Source of the DNA: Hyphomonadaceae bacterium
GTDB taxonomy: Bacteria > Pseudomonadota > Alphaproteobacteria > Caulobacterales > Hyphomonadaceae
Length of the DNA stretch: 64,000 nucleotides
Direction: 5' to 3'
Assembly: GCA_024743315.1 (NCBI GenBank)
Contig: JANSWU010000001.1
Location: 682,001-746,000, forward strand
Shown: piece after piece, positions 36,169 to 45,373 of the stretch
How positions within the stretch are numbered: position 1 is the stretch's first letter
Layout: each line of letters starts with the position of its first letter
Notes under the pieces: model-generated
What the model saw: the letters and a program-made list of their open reading frames with translations, nothing else
The model's database searches: none
What the model was told of the DNA's origin: nothing
Position numbers and translations under genes: made by a program

Positions 36169-36833
36169 ACCTGAAGAGCTGGACCCGCCGGGAGCGGCCC
36201 GGGCAATGGCCCCTGCCCGGCTCGCGCGTTGTCCTCGAGCCGCTGGATTGGTCCGCGCATCTCGACGGGCTTTACCAAGCCGTTGCTGCCCCGGAAGCTG
36301 CTGACACTTGGGACTATATGCCAATCGGCCCATTCAGGGACCCCGCCCATTTCCATGACGTCTTCGATCAAGTTGGCGCAGATCTTGGCTGGGAAACGCT
36401 GGTCATCCGTAAGGTCAATGGTGGTACGGTGCTGGGCATGGCAAGCTTCATGCGCATTCGCGAACCCCATGGCAGCGCCGAAGTCGGCTGCGTCGCGTTT
36501 GGCCATGCCTTGCGCCGCACGCCAGAGGCAACTGAGGCCATGTTCCTGATGGCGCAGCACCTGTTCGATGAGCTCGGCTATCGGCGCTATGAATGGAAAT
36601 GCCATAATGACAATGCCGCCTCGCGTCGGGCTGCCGAACGCTTCGGTTTCCAGTTTGAAGGGATTTTCCGCAATGACATGGTTATTGATGGAAAGAACCG
36701 CGACACGGCCTGGTTCGCGATGACAGTTGAGGATTGGCCCGCGGTCAAAGCCGCTTTCGAAGCCTGGCTGGCGCCGACAAATTTCGACGCGTCCGGACAG
36801 CAGAAACAAAGCTTGGAGGCGTTTCGCGCATGA
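36165..36833 (+). CDS. GNAT-family N-acetyltransferase (RimJ/RimL type)
   Basis: A 222-residue acyl-CoA-dependent transferase. Its order is [16 protein letters not shown] (N-terminal strand), [22 protein letters not shown] and [23 protein letters not shown], the last being the classic RimJ/RimL end motif in which a side-chain Asn follows the CoA site. Substrate unknown; such proteins acetylate amino groups of peptides or small molecules. Starts at GTG overlapping the leuC stop and ends overlapping the VOC gene (ATGA). Confidence 0.88.
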   Translation: MNLKSWTRRERPGQWPLPGSRVVLEPLDWSAHLDGLYQAVAAPEAADTWDYMPIGPFRDPAHFHDVFDQVGADLGWETLVIRKVNGGTVLGMASFMRIREPHGSAEVGCVAFGHALRRTPEATEAMFLMAQHLFDELGYRRYEWKCHNDNAASRRAAERFGFQFEGIFRNDMVIDGKNRDTAWFAMTVEDWPAVKAAFEAWLAPTNFDASGQQKQSLEAFRA

Positions 36834-37669
36834 TTACGGCCCTCGATCATTTCGTCTTGCTCTGTCCGGAGATTGAGAGCGCGACGGCGGAATATGAAAC
36901 CTTGCTCGGCCAGCCGGCGGCGTGGCGCGCTGATCAAAACGGGGTGGCGACCTCGGTATTTGCGACCGGCAATACGGCGCTGGAGCTGATGGCGCCGTCT
37001 GGCCCAGGCGAGACTGCGGACAAATTGCGAGACATGACGGCCAAGGGCGCGAAGCTCACCACGCTGGTCTATCGCTCAGACGATCTTGGCGCGGATCATC
37101 ATCTGATCACTCGGCGCGGTCTGTCCCCAAGTGAAATTACTGATGGGAGGAGCTCGCATCTTGACACCGGGGCGCAGAGATCCTGGGCGAGTTTCCGAAT
37201 TCCGGATGAGAAAATGGCCGGGATCAAAACCTTCATATTGCAGCCGGAAACGCCCCTGCCCGCCCCTGAAACGGCTGCAGGCGCGGTCACCAATCTCGAT
37301 CATCTGGTCATCAATACGCCAAATCCGGAGCGCGCCGTGGCGACTTATGGCGCCCGGCTCGGCCTGCGCTTCGCACTCGATCGCACCGCCGAGCAATGGA
37401 AAACGCGGTTTCTTTTCTTCCGTCTCGGCGGCCTCACCCTGGAAGTGATCAATCGGCTCGGTGAAGACCATGACCCAGCTGAAAAGGATACGATCTGGGG
37501 CCTGACCTGGGAAACCAATGACCTTGAGGCGGCGCACCAACGGCTCTCGGCTGCAGGCCGCGATATCAGTGAGATTCGCACCGGCCGGAAACCAGGCTCT
37601 CGTGTCTTCACGCTGCGCGATGGCACGCAAGGGGTGCCAACTCTATTCATTGCACACGCGCCGCGCTAA
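36830..37669 (+). CDS. VOC/glyoxalase-fold protein
   Basis: A 279-residue protein with two vicinal-oxygen-chelate modules: residues 1-120 ([26 protein letters not shown]) and about 150-279 (NLDHLVINTPNPERAVATYGARLGLR). The halves repeat the DHxV...A...Y...LG pattern. Such proteins are metal-dependent lyases, isomerases or dioxygenases, or ligand-binding proteins; no specific reaction can be assigned. It is coupled to the acetyltransferase by an ATGA overlap and ends 9 nt before leuD. Confidence 0.85.
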   Translation: MITALDHFVLLCPEIESATAEYETLLGQPAAWRADQNGVATSVFATGNTALELMAPSGPGETADKLRDMTAKGAKLTTLVYRSDDLGADHHLITRRGLSPSEITDGRSSHLDTGAQRSWASFRIPDEKMAGIKTFILQPETPLPAPETAAGAVTNLDHLVINTPNPERAVATYGARLGLRFALDRTAEQWKTRFLFFRLGGLTLEVINRLGEDHDPAEKDTIWGLTWETNDLEAAHQRLSAAGRDISEIRTGRKPGSRVFTLRDGTQGVPTLFIAHAPR

Positions 37670-37678
37670 GGAGGGTTA

Positions 37679-38308
37679 ATGAAAGCGTTCACGAAGCTCC
37701 GTTCCACCGCCGCGCCCCTCATGGATAAGGGCAAGCTGATGGTAAATGTCGATACCGACATGATCATCCCGAAACAGTTCCTGAAAACCACGGAACGGGA
37801 TGGTTTATCGGAAGGATTGTTCCATGAGCTGAAGACGCTGGCTGACGGCTCGCCCAACCCGGACTTTGTCCTCAACAAGCCCCAGTATCTTGAGGCTGGT
37901 ATGCTGATCGCGGGCGAGAATTTCGGCTGCGGATCCTCCCGGGAGCACGCGCCATGGGCGCTCCTGGACCAAGGCATTACCTGCGTTATTGCCCCGAGTT
38001 TTGCCGATATTTTCTACAATAATTGCGGCAAGAATGGCATTCTCGCCATCGCCTTACCGATCGAGGTGTGTGAACAGCTGGCCGAGCAGGCGGGCGGCAG
38101 CAATAGCGTGTTCGAGGTCGATCTCGAGACCAAGACGCTAACCACGCCTGACGGTGAAACGCACAGTTTTGACTATGATGAAGGGCGCCGCGAGAAATTG
38201 CTCAAAGGGCTCGATGATATTGCCCTCACCCTGCAGGCCGAGGACTCGATCAGCGCCTATGAAGTGCAAAGGAAACTCGCCACCCCCTGGTTGGAGACCG
38301 CGTCATGA
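37679..38308 (+). CDS. leuD: 3-isopropylmalate dehydratase small subunit
   Basis: Swivelling subunit of isopropylmalate isomerase. The 209-residue product has VNVDTDMIIPKQFLK, LIAGENFGCGSSREHAPWAL and SFADIFYNNCGKNG, the family's substrate-binding blocks. The ribosome binding site AGGAGG is just before the ATG. Two passenger genes separate it from leuC and two more from leuB; the stop overlaps the next lipoprotein gene (ATGA). Confidence 0.97.
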   Translation: MKAFTKLRSTAAPLMDKGKLMVNVDTDMIIPKQFLKTTERDGLSEGLFHELKTLADGSPNPDFVLNKPQYLEAGMLIAGENFGCGSSREHAPWALLDQGITCVIAPSFADIFYNNCGKNGILAIALPIEVCEQLAEQAGGSNSVFEVDLETKTLTTPDGETHSFDYDEGRREKLLKGLDDIALTLQAEDSISAYEVQRKLATPWLETAS

Positions 38309-38730
38309 AACATATTTTTGCCCTCGCGCTTGGCGCAGGCCTTTTGGCGGCCTGTATCCCCGACATTATGAACACTGAGCCTGAAGTTCGCGGCCTCGAA
38401 GGCGCTGCGCCCGTGCAAACCTTTACCGATCCGGCCAATGGCACGGACATCACCCTACGCCCCGGCGGCAAGCTCAATCTCAAACTCGAGTCCAATCCCA
38501 CCACGGGTTATTTCTGGTATCTGAAAGACATAGACGCCTCTCAGATTGATCAATTGAGTGATGACTATTTCGCTGACCCAGCACCAGAAGGCTTGGTCGG
38601 AAGTGGCGGCCATCAGATGTTCGTCTTTGAGGCGCTGTCGACGGGCAAGTCCAAGCTGAAACTCTCCTATGAGCGCTCGCCTCAGGATGTCGCCGAAACG
38701 CTGACCCTCAATATCAAGGTGCGCGAATGA
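38305..38730 (+). CDS. Chagasin-family (I42) peptidase-inhibitor lipoprotein
   Basis: A 141-residue lipoprotein (lipobox LLAAC, Cys17) whose mature part matches the chagasin family of cysteine-peptidase inhibitors. Loop 1 is NPTTGYFW (64-71), loop 2 GSGGHQ (99-104) and loop 3 YERSPQD (122-128) in place of the usual RPW. The first two loops are the papain-binding signatures, so inhibition of cysteine peptidases at the cell envelope is likely; the altered third loop may change affinity. It is translationally coupled to leuD and to the ABM gene. Confidence 0.88.
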   Translation: MKHIFALALGAGLLAACIPDIMNTEPEVRGLEGAAPVQTFTDPANGTDITLRPGGKLNLKLESNPTTGYFWYLKDIDASQIDQLSDDYFADPAPEGLVGSGGHQMFVFEALSTGKSKLKLSYERSPQDVAETLTLNIKVRE

Positions 38731-39029
38731 TCATCGTCGAAGGCAGTGCGCGTATCCCCGAAGGGGCCTGGGACAAGGCTGAAGCGGCGATGAAAAAGAT
38801 GATCGTCGCCAGCCGGTTCGAGGAAGGCTGTATTGAATACGCCTATAGCCGCGATCTAATCGACACAAATCTACTCCGCATCATCGAACGTTGGAAAGAC
38901 AAGGCCGCTTTGGTCAGCCATTTTGCTGAACCGCACATGGCGGAGTTTCGCCAAGCGCTGGCCGAGATCGGTCCGCAAGATTTGAAAGTGCGAATGTACG
39001 AGGCCGAACCGGAACCTCTACCGCTATAA
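38727..39029 (+). CDS. ABM-domain (antibiotic biosynthesis monooxygenase-like) protein
   Basis: A 100-residue dimeric alpha-beta-barrel type protein: MIIVEGSARIPEGAWDKAEA, EEGCIEYAYSRDLIDTNLLR, IIERWKDKAALVSHFAEPHM. These are the ABM/YgiN features (quinol or heme-modifying small oxygenases, or aldehyde-handling proteins). No cofactor motif exists in the family, so the substrate is unknown. ATGA overlap with the inhibitor gene; last gene before the palindromic element and leuB. Confidence 0.88.
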   Translation: MIIVEGSARIPEGAWDKAEAAMKKMIVASRFEEGCIEYAYSRDLIDTNLLRIIERWKDKAALVSHFAEPHMAEFRQALAEIGPQDLKVRMYEAEPEPLPL

Positions 39030-39084
39030 AACCGCGACTCGTGCGAATGGGGCCTGGCCGCGAGAGATCCCACTCGGGACAACT

Positions 39085-39193
39085 GATTTGTCATCCCGGA
39101 AAGCTCGTTAGAGCTTATCCGGGACCTAGGACAGCAGTCATGATAATAACTGGGTCCCGGATCATCGCTACGCGCTGTCCGGGATGACAAATC
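39085..39193. repeat. 109-bp nested palindromic element
   Basis: The outer arms GATTTGTCATCCCGGA (39085-39100) and its exact reverse complement (39178-39193) are 16 bp each. Inside are AAGCTC-GTTA-GAGCTT (39101-39116) and ATCCGGGACC (39117-39126) paired with GGTCCCGGAT (39153-39162). The whole folds as a branched hairpin. It carries no ORF. It looks like one copy of a dispersed palindromic (MITE/REP-like) repeat family of alphaproteobacteria. It sits between the ABM gene and leuB. Confidence 0.85.
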
Positions 39194-39309
39194 TGGCTAC
39201 GACCCCACCAAATCGTATTCTTACCACCCTGCCCGCTTAAGTCGCAGTAGACTCCCACACCACAAGCTGATCTATGGCGCGGAACCAGATTTCGACGAAT
39301 GAGGATGCT

Positions 39310-40365
39310 ATGAGCCAGACCCTGCTTTTGCTGCCCGGAGACGGGATTGGACCTGAAGTGATTGAGCAAGCGCGCCGGGTCGCTGAAGTGCTTGTGCCAG
39401 ATCTGGCCTTTGAGGAAGACTTGGTCGGCGGCGCCTCGATCGATGTGCATGGAGAGCCTCTGACCGTCGATGCGCTGGTTAAGGCCAAGTCTAGCGATGC
39501 CGTATTGCTGGGGGCGGTTGGGGGTCCGAAATGGGTCGGTGTTGAGCGCCATTTGCGCCCGGAAATGGGTCTGTTGCAGCTCCGCAAAGGCATGGACACA
39601 TTCGCCAATTTGCGTCCGGCCTTCTGTTTCCCGGCGCTGGTCGATGCCTCTAGTCTGAAGCGCGAAGTGGTCGAAGGGCTCGATATCATGATCGTGCGTG
39701 AGCTGACATCTGGCGTCTATTTCGGCGAACCGCGCGGGTTTGAACGCGGGATTGGCGACAAGAGCTTTGGTTATGAGACCTCCCGCTACACCAAAGGCGA
39801 GATTGACCGCGTCGCGCGGGTCGCCTTTGATATCGCCCGCGGTCGCCGCGGTGAAGTGGTCTCGACCGAGAAATCGAATGTCATGGAAAGTGGCCAGTTC
39901 TGGCGCGAGACCGTGACCGAGCTGCACATTGCAGAAGGTCAAGGCGTTTCATTGCGCCACGTCCTCGCTGATGCCTGCGCAATGGAGCTGGTGCGTCACC
40001 CGAAACAGTTTGACGTCATCCTTGCGGGCAATCTGTTTGGCGACATCTTGTCAGATGAAGCAGCGATGCTCACCGGGTCCATTGGCATGTTGCCGAGCGC
40101 CTCGCTGAGCTATGAGGGCAAGCCTGGCCTGTATGAACCCGTGCACGGCTCGGCGCCAGATATTGCCGGGCAGGGGAAGGCTAATCCGTGCGCGGCGATC
40201 CTGTCTTTAGAGATGGCGCTGCGCTGGTCGCTCGGGCGGGCTGAGGCGGCTGACAAGCTGTTTGCCGCGGTCGGCAGGGCGCTCGAAGACGGTGCTCGCA
40301 CCGGCGACATTGGCGGCTCTCTGTCGACCCAGGAAATGGGCGACGCGATTATCGCAGCGCTCTAG
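39310..40365 (+). CDS. leuB: 3-isopropylmalate dehydrogenase
   Basis: NAD-dependent oxidative decarboxylation of 3-isopropylmalate, the third leucine-specific step. The 351-residue protein has [16 protein letters not shown], the substrate loop [15 protein letters not shown], the family Tyr in [18 protein letters not shown], metal Asp in [14 protein letters not shown], and NAD site [18 protein letters not shown] 39310 has GAGG 5 nt upstream. A 280-nt gap with the palindrome separates it from the ABM gene, so it may have its own promoter. Confidence 0.97.
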   Translation: MSQTLLLLPGDGIGPEVIEQARRVAEVLVPDLAFEEDLVGGASIDVHGEPLTVDALVKAKSSDAVLLGAVGGPKWVGVERHLRPEMGLLQLRKGMDTFANLRPAFCFPALVDASSLKREVVEGLDIMIVRELTSGVYFGEPRGFERGIGDKSFGYETSRYTKGEIDRVARVAFDIARGRRGEVVSTEKSNVMESGQFWRETVTELHIAEGQGVSLRHVLADACAMELVRHPKQFDVILAGNLFGDILSDEAAMLTGSIGMLPSASLSYEGKPGLYEPVHGSAPDIAGQGKANPCAAILSLEMALRWSLGRAEAADKLFAAVGRALEDGARTGDIGGSLSTQEMGDAIIAAL

Positions 40366-40520
40366 TTATATTCGCTCTTCCCAGACTTGATCCGAGATCT
40401 CATGCCGCAGGTCGGGAAGATGAGATACGGTCCTCAGTCTGATCAATCCGTTTTGCCAATGCAAGTTGGCATCCATGGCGGCTGGGCGAAACATCAATGA
40501 TTCTTCTCAACCGCCAGAGG

Positions 40521-40538
40521 TCCTGACTTTCGTCAGGA
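40521..40538. terminator. Hairpin between convergent leuB and M20 peptidase genes
   Basis: TCCTGAC-TTTC-GTCAGGA is a perfect 7-bp stem. Another imperfect hairpin (CTTCCC/GGGAAG plus GAC/GTC) spans 40377-40419. The 201-nt gap lies between convergent genes and has no gene; these stems probably stop transcription from both sides, though T-runs are lacking. Confidence 0.35.
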
Positions 40539-40566
40539 ATACGGCAAGTTCATTTGCAGTGTGCCC

Positions 40567-42063
40567 TCACTCCGTATTCGCATCCATGGCGAGGATGATC
40601 TGGGCATAGCCTTTGGACAGGCGGCCCATATTCTCGACCGTGATCCGCTCATTGGTGCCATGGAATCCGGTGAGGTCTTCCGGCGACATCACCGCCGGCA
40701 TGAAGCGATAGACACTGTCCGTGATCGCGGTGGCATAGCGCCCATCTGTCGCCCCGAGCACCAGACCGGGGGCGACCGGCGCGCCGCTCGAGTCAGCCGC
40801 GACCGCATACAGAACGCCAAAAGCAAGATTGTCCATCGGGCTGACAGGTGAGGCTCCTGCCCCGCGTATGCCGGTCCGCCCATAAGTCACTTCAAGCCCT
40901 TCAATATCCTTGGTCACCTCTTTGATATGGGCGAGGATACTCTCTTCAGTATCTTTCGGATGGATGCGGAAATTGATGACCGCAGTGGCGCGTTGGGCGA
41001 GGACATTCTCCTTGGCTGAGCCGGTCAGCATGGTTGGGGCCGTTGTGGTCCGGATCATCGCATTGGCCGCTGGGGTCTCGCCAAGCACGCCTTTCAGATA
41101 GCCGCCAAACAGCCATTGATTGGCGAAGGCCATACGTTGAACAAAAGGCATGTCCCGGCCGGTGGCCTTGAACAGACCTGAGACCAGAGGATAGTCCAAG
41201 TCCGCTTTCATCTGGTTCTCGTCGAGGGACACCAAAGCGCGCGCCAGTCGCACTGTGGCGCTGTTGCGTGGCGGGGTCGAAGAATGCCCGCCTTCAGCTG
41301 TGACCGTGAGATTGAACGTGACATAGCCTTTCTCGGCGACCCCGATGAACGCGACCGTACCGCCAGTCAGCGGATTGTTCTCAACTGCCATGAAGCCTTC
41401 ATCAAGCGCCATAATCGGCGCAATGCCGCGTGACTTTAAGAGCTCAACGCCTGCGGCCGCGCCCGAGCCAGAGACCTCCTCATCATGTCCGAGCATCAAA
41501 TGGATGGTGCGTTTCGGTTCAAATCCGTTTTCGGCAAGCGCATCCAGGGCCTCAAACAAGCCGACCATGGAACCTTTGTCATCGATCGCGCCGCGGCCAT
41601 AGACATAGCCGTCTTGGATCGCGCCCGAAAAAGGTGGGGCATCCCAATCGCCTTCGGTGCCAATATTGACCGGGACGACATCCTGGTGCGCCATGAGCAG
41701 GAGCGGGTCGAGGCTCTGGTCGCTGCCCTGCCACGTATAGAGCAGGCTATAGCCGCCAGGGATGGTTTCCTTGGCGGCCACGGCGTGGAAAGCGGAATAG
41801 GTCTCTTCCATCCAGGCTTGCATTTCGAGCCACGGACCTTCCTGGCCGACCCGCGGATCGCCTGGGGCGACCGTGATCGTGCGGAATTGGATCGCTTCGC
41901 TGAGATGTTGCGCTGCGGTTTCGGCGCTGAACTCCGGCACCTGCGGCAAGACAATCTCGCGCACTTCTTGCGGCGCGCCGCCATAGGTGAAGGTTCGCAC
42001 CAATATCACACCAATGAACAGGATCAGGACTCCGCCGAGCCCGAACAGAACACGTTTGACCAT
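40567..42063 (-). CDS. M20-family carboxypeptidase, membrane-anchored
   Basis: A 498-residue di-zinc peptidase of the carboxypeptidase S/PM20D1 branch. One N-terminal helix (residues 5-25) anchors it. Zinc and catalytic residues are in LLLMAHQDVVPV, GRGAIDDKGSM, HDEEVSGSGAA and ALDEG; the C-terminal His is in FHGTNERI. The dimerisation lid lies between, with EGGHSSTPP. Substrates may be peptides or N-acyl amino acids. The start ATG has GGAGG 8 nt upstream. It faces leuB tail to tail. Confidence 0.9.
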   Translation of the reverse strand: MVKRVLFGLGGVLILFIGVILVRTFTYGGAPQEVREIVLPQVPEFSAETAAQHLSEAIQFRTITVAPGDPRVGQEGPWLEMQAWMEETYSAFHAVAAKETIPGGYSLLYTWQGSDQSLDPLLLMAHQDVVPVNIGTEGDWDAPPFSGAIQDGYVYGRGAIDDKGSMVGLFEALDALAENGFEPKRTIHLMLGHDEEVSGSGAAAGVELLKSRGIAPIMALDEGFMAVENNPLTGGTVAFIGVAEKGYVTFNLTVTAEGGHSSTPPRNSATVRLARALVSLDENQMKADLDYPLVSGLFKATGRDMPFVQRMAFANQWLFGGYLKGVLGETPAANAMIRTTTAPTMLTGSAKENVLAQRATAVINFRIHPKDTEESILAHIKEVTKDIEGLEVTYGRTGIRGAGASPVSPMDNLAFGVLYAVAADSSGAPVAPGLVLGATDGRYATAITDSVYRFMPAVMSPEDLTGFHGTNERITVENMGRLSKGYAQIILAMDANTE

Positions 42064-42130
42064 ACTGGCCGCCTCCCAAGTCTTTTGCCGCGAGTGTGGC
42101 GGGCCCCATTCGGCTTGGCAAGCCGTGCCG

Positions 42131-43264
42131 CTACGCCATCAACAAGGCTTGATAGGCGGCCATGACCAGAGACAGACCGCGGACATCGCCAGTCGTCCCT
42201 TGTTCCATCCGGTTCATGACATAGGAGATGCACAAACGGGCATCTTGATCGATCAAGACGAGCGAGCCGCCATAGCCGCCCCAATAGGCGATATTCTTGT
42301 TGGGTCCGATTGGCATGGCCGGATTGTTGATGCCGTACCCCATGCCATAGGTGACCGGGATACCGAGCACCAGGTCGACCCCGCTAGATTGTTGTTCAAA
42401 TACGCGTCGCGACCCGGCTTCGGACAGGATGCGCTTTCCGAACGCTTCGCCGCCATTGGCCATGGCGGTTTGTACGCGCACGATAGAGCGCGCATTGCCA
42501 TGACCATTGGCCGCCGGGATTTCTGCCCGCCTCCAGTTGGGGTCCATGGCTTGGCGCGCTTCCACCGGAGGGTTGGCAAACGTGCGCGAGGCAACCGATC
42601 CGTTATCGGCAGGGCGAATGGTCTCCGGCGGCGGCTCGAGCGGAGAAATGCGAGATATGAGAGCATCATCAGTGCCGATATGGAAATCCGCACCAAGCGG
42701 TTCGGCAATTTCCTGGGCAAAGAATGTCCCGAGTGATTGGCCGGTGACGCGGCGCACGATTTCGCCGATCAAATGGCCCTGGGTCAGGGCATGGTATCCG
42801 GATGCAGTCCCGGGCTCCCACCACGGCGCCTGTGCTGCCAGCTGACTGACCATCCATTGCCAATCATACAGCGCATCCCCTTCGACCGTGGCGTCCATGC
42901 CGGACAGCCCGGCCATATGAGACAGGAAATGGCGCACCTCGACCCGGTCTTTTCCAGCGGCCGCGAATTCCGGCCAGTATTTCGCTGCTGGTGCATGCAG
43001 ATCCACTTCTCCGCGATCAGCGAGCAAGAGCAAACACATGGCTGCCATGGTCTTAGTGCTCGACCAGACATTGGTGATCGTATCTTCAGCCCAGGGCGCA
43101 GACTTATCCCGGGTTTGATGGCCGGCCCAGAGGTCAACGACAAACGCCCCTTCATGCGTGACGGCAACGCAGGCTCCGATTTCGTCATGATTGGCGAAAT
43201 TTGCTTCAAATGCGGCCTTTACGGGTGCAAACTTTTCGGCGCAATGGCCCTGGATTTCAGTCAT
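42131..43264 (-). CDS. Serine hydrolase (beta-lactamase class C/esterase family)
   Basis: A 377-residue SxxK hydrolase. The nucleophile motif is SSTK (68-71) and the second motif is SGYHALTQGHLIGE, where Tyr-His-Ala replaces the Tyr-x-Asn of true beta-lactamases, as in the EstB-like esterase/LACTB branch. No signal peptide is seen, so a cytoplasmic esterase or peptidase is more likely than a penicillin-binding enzyme. ATG 43264 with GGGAGGA upstream is chosen over a longer frame. Transcribed leftward in the gloB-cupin-hydrolase direction. Confidence 0.88.
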   Translation of the reverse strand: MTEIQGHCAEKFAPVKAAFEANFANHDEIGACVAVTHEGAFVVDLWAGHQTRDKSAPWAEDTITNVWSSTKTMAAMCLLLLADRGEVDLHAPAAKYWPEFAAAGKDRVEVRHFLSHMAGLSGMDATVEGDALYDWQWMVSQLAAQAPWWEPGTASGYHALTQGHLIGEIVRRVTGQSLGTFFAQEIAEPLGADFHIGTDDALISRISPLEPPPETIRPADNGSVASRTFANPPVEARQAMDPNWRRAEIPAANGHGNARSIVRVQTAMANGGEAFGKRILSEAGSRRVFEQQSSGVDLVLGIPVTYGMGYGINNPAMPIGPNKNIAYWGGYGGSLVLIDQDARLCISYVMNRMEQGTTGDVRGLSLVMAAYQALLMA

Positions 43265-43286
43265 GTTTCCTCCCTCGACCGCGGTA

Positions 43287-43727
43287 TCAGATTTCCGGGC
43301 GCCAGTTTTCGTCGGCAAGCTCAAACCCGTCAAACTCAAACCCTGGCGCGACCACACAAGACACCAAGGTCCAAGCCCCGAGGCTCTCTGCGGTTTGCCA
43401 ATGATCAGCTGGAATGGTGACTTGCGGACGCTGACCGGCGCGCAAATCCGGACCGAGCGTATAGGACTCAGCGCCTTTGCCATCTGGCGGTGACAAGGTC
43501 AGCGCCAAAGGCCCGCCGGCGTGCCAGAGCCAATGTTCATCAGCATCAACGCGGTGCCAGGCTGAAATTTCATCGGCCTGAAGCAAAAAATAGATTGCCG
43601 TCGAATGAGCGCGTCCGTCACCTTCGCTGCGATGCGTCTCGACGTAATGTCCGCCTTCTGGATGCGGTGTCATCGCTAGCAGACGAATGATCTCATTGGC
43701 GCCAAGATCGCCGGACAAAGCGGCCAC
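43287..43727 (-). CDS. Cupin_5 (DUF985) family protein
   Basis: A 146-residue cupin. MTPHPEGGHYVETHRS, YFLLQADEISAWHRVDADEHW and SCVVAPGFEFDGFELAD are the DUF985/YML079w-like blocks. The His/Glu residues could bind metal, but the members studied bind small ligands of unknown identity. Starts at GTG whose first base is the last base of the gloB stop, so it is translated with gloB. Confidence 0.9.
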   Translation of the reverse strand: MAALSGDLGANEIIRLLAMTPHPEGGHYVETHRSEGDGRAHSTAIYFLLQADEISAWHRVDADEHWLWHAGGPLALTLSPPDGKGAESYTLGPDLRAGQRPQVTIPADHWQTAESLGAWTLVSCVVAPGFEFDGFELADENWRPEI

Positions 43728-44488
43728 TAGAACCGGTCCTTGCGTCCACGAATTTCGCCGAAGGTGGCGGCAGCGTCACCCGGGTGCCCCATTGCGGCTT
43801 GCAGTTCAGGCACATCCGCACGCAGGAATGGATTGGTTTCAAGCTCACGCGCCAATCCCATGGGCACCGTCCGTTCACCGCGGCTGCGCTTGTCATCAAT
43901 CTCGGCAATATAGGCTTTCAGCGCTTGATTGTCGGTTTCGATCGTCTCAGCGAAGCGGGCGTTTGATTGGGTATATTCATGCGCGCAGAAAAGCGTCGTT
44001 TCAGGCGGCAAGGCTTTCACCGCTTTCATAGAGTTCCACATCATCGGCATATCGCCCTCAAACACCCGGCCACATCCGAGCGCAAACACCGCATCGCCAA
44101 CGAAAGCTGTATTGGCTTCAGGCATGTGAAACAGGATGTGTCCCAGCGTGTGACCCGGCACATCGATGACGTGTGCGGTTATGCCGCCCAGCGAGACCGT
44201 GTCACCACCGCCGACGGCGCGATCAATTCCGGGGATTTTTTCCGCCTCGCCCTGCGGCCCGATAATCGTGCATCCGGTCGCCTCTTTGATCTTGAGATTG
44301 CCGCCCGCATGATCAGGATGCCAATGCGTGTTCCAGATTGCGGTGATGGTCCATCCTTTTGCCGCCGCCTCCTCGAGATACTTGTCGGCGTCGGGCGTAT
44401 CGATCGCCGCGGTCTCGCCAGAAACCGTATCATGAGCGAGATAGCCATAATTATCACTCAGGCAGGGGAATTGATGTATGGTCAGCAT
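43727..44488 (-). CDS. gloB: Hydroxyacylglutathione hydrolase (glyoxalase II)
   Basis: Hydrolyses S-lactoylglutathione to lactate and glutathione, the second step of methylglyoxal detoxification. The 253-residue metallo-beta-lactamase fold has THWHPDHAGGN, the bridging His/Asp in VPGHTLGHI and FVGDAVFALGCGR, and FCAHEYTQSNARF. The C-terminal substrate-binding helices are full length. Start ATG 44488. It is divergent from the methyltransferase gene, 45 nt apart, a very common pair in alphaproteobacteria. Confidence 0.95.
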   Translation of the reverse strand: MLTIHQFPCLSDNYGYLAHDTVSGETAAIDTPDADKYLEEAAAKGWTITAIWNTHWHPDHAGGNLKIKEATGCTIIGPQGEAEKIPGIDRAVGGGDTVSLGGITAHVIDVPGHTLGHILFHMPEANTAFVGDAVFALGCGRVFEGDMPMMWNSMKAVKALPPETTLFCAHEYTQSNARFAETIETDNQALKAYIAEIDDKRSRGERTVPMGLARELETNPFLRADVPELQAAMGHPGDAAATFGEIRGRKDRF

Positions 44489-44533
44489 GAACCCATCTCC
44501 AGGGTAGAATAAGTTTGGAAAGACTAGAGCCAT

Positions 44534-45373
44534 ATGCGCCAGCCTGCGGCAACCCTTGAGGCCTTTTATACGTCGCGTCTCGGACAGTGCGCCGCGCGGC
44601 ATATGTCAGAACGGATGCTGGATTTGTGGGGTCCGTGCGCCGGGCTGCGGGTTCTTGGCATTGGTTATCCGAGCCCGCTGCTGCCGGTTTGGCAGGCCGA
44701 TGCGGCGACCTGTATCGGCGCGGTCCCGGAAGAGATCGGCGAAGTTCGTCTGAGATCGGAGCGCGGTCAGGCTCTGTGTTTGACGCCCGAACAGCGGCTT
44801 CCCTTCACCGAAGGCCTGTTTGATCGGGTGTTCTTGCTGCACGCTTTGGAAGAAGCTGACAGTCCAAGGCAACTGCTGCGTGAAGCCTGGCGGGTGCTTG
44901 CGCCGGAAGGTCGGATTGTCGTGGCGGTCACCAATCGCCGCAGCATGTGGTCGCTGGTCGACAGCAAACCGTTTGGGCACGGCCGCCCCTGGACCAAGCG
45001 CCAGCTGGTGCGCTTTCTCAATGATAGTCTGTTTCAGGTTACCGCCTCGACCACGGCCGTGCATATGCCACCCTTGGACTGGCGCCTGATCACGGCCGCA
45101 TCCAAGTCCTGGGAGCGTGCCGGCGAAATGGTCTTGCCCGGATTGGGCGGTGTGGTTTTGGTGGAGGCGGTCAAGCGGCTTTATTCCAAACCCGGCGGCA
45201 GCGCGGCTGCTCCAGTGACCAAAGCTGTAAAGGCGAGCAGACCCAAACCGGTGATGCCCAGAAAAGTAGCACCGCAGCCGCCATCGCAGGCAGCGAAAAA
45301 CCCGAGAATTGACCTTACATCTCAACACAATAGGAGTATGGTCAGAACTGAACTCGGAGGCGGGCCAACATGA
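44534..45373 (+). CDS. Class I SAM-dependent methyltransferase with Pro/Lys-rich tail
   Basis: A 279-residue protein. Residues 25-160 form the methyltransferase core (VLGIGYPSPLLPVW as AdoMet loop, LPFTEGLFDRVFLLHALEEAD, LREAWRVLAPEGRIVVAVTNR). The core keeps a GxG-like motif only in relaxed form. Residues 205-279 are low complexity (Ala, Pro, Lys, Gln), likely disordered. Target unknown; proteins of this type always accompany gloB in this class. ATGA overlap couples it to the PII gene, which is not the usual partner. Confidence 0.85.
   Translation: MRQPAATLEAFYTSRLGQCAARHMSERMLDLWGPCAGLRVLGIGYPSPLLPVWQADAATCIGAVPEEIGEVRLRSERGQALCLTPEQRLPFTEGLFDRVFLLHALEEADSPRQLLREAWRVLAPEGRIVVAVTNRRSMWSLVDSKPFGHGRPWTKRQLVRFLNDSLFQVTASTTAVHMPPLDWRLITAASKSWERAGEMVLPGLGGVVLVEAVKRLYSKPGGSAAAPVTKAVKASRPKPVMPRKVAPQPPSQAAKNPRIDLTSQHNRSMVRTELGGGPT

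Noticed and set aside
35754-36809. Long antisense frame over leuC and the acetyltransferase
   Set aside because: Both sense genes are certain; the antisense product has no recognisable feature.
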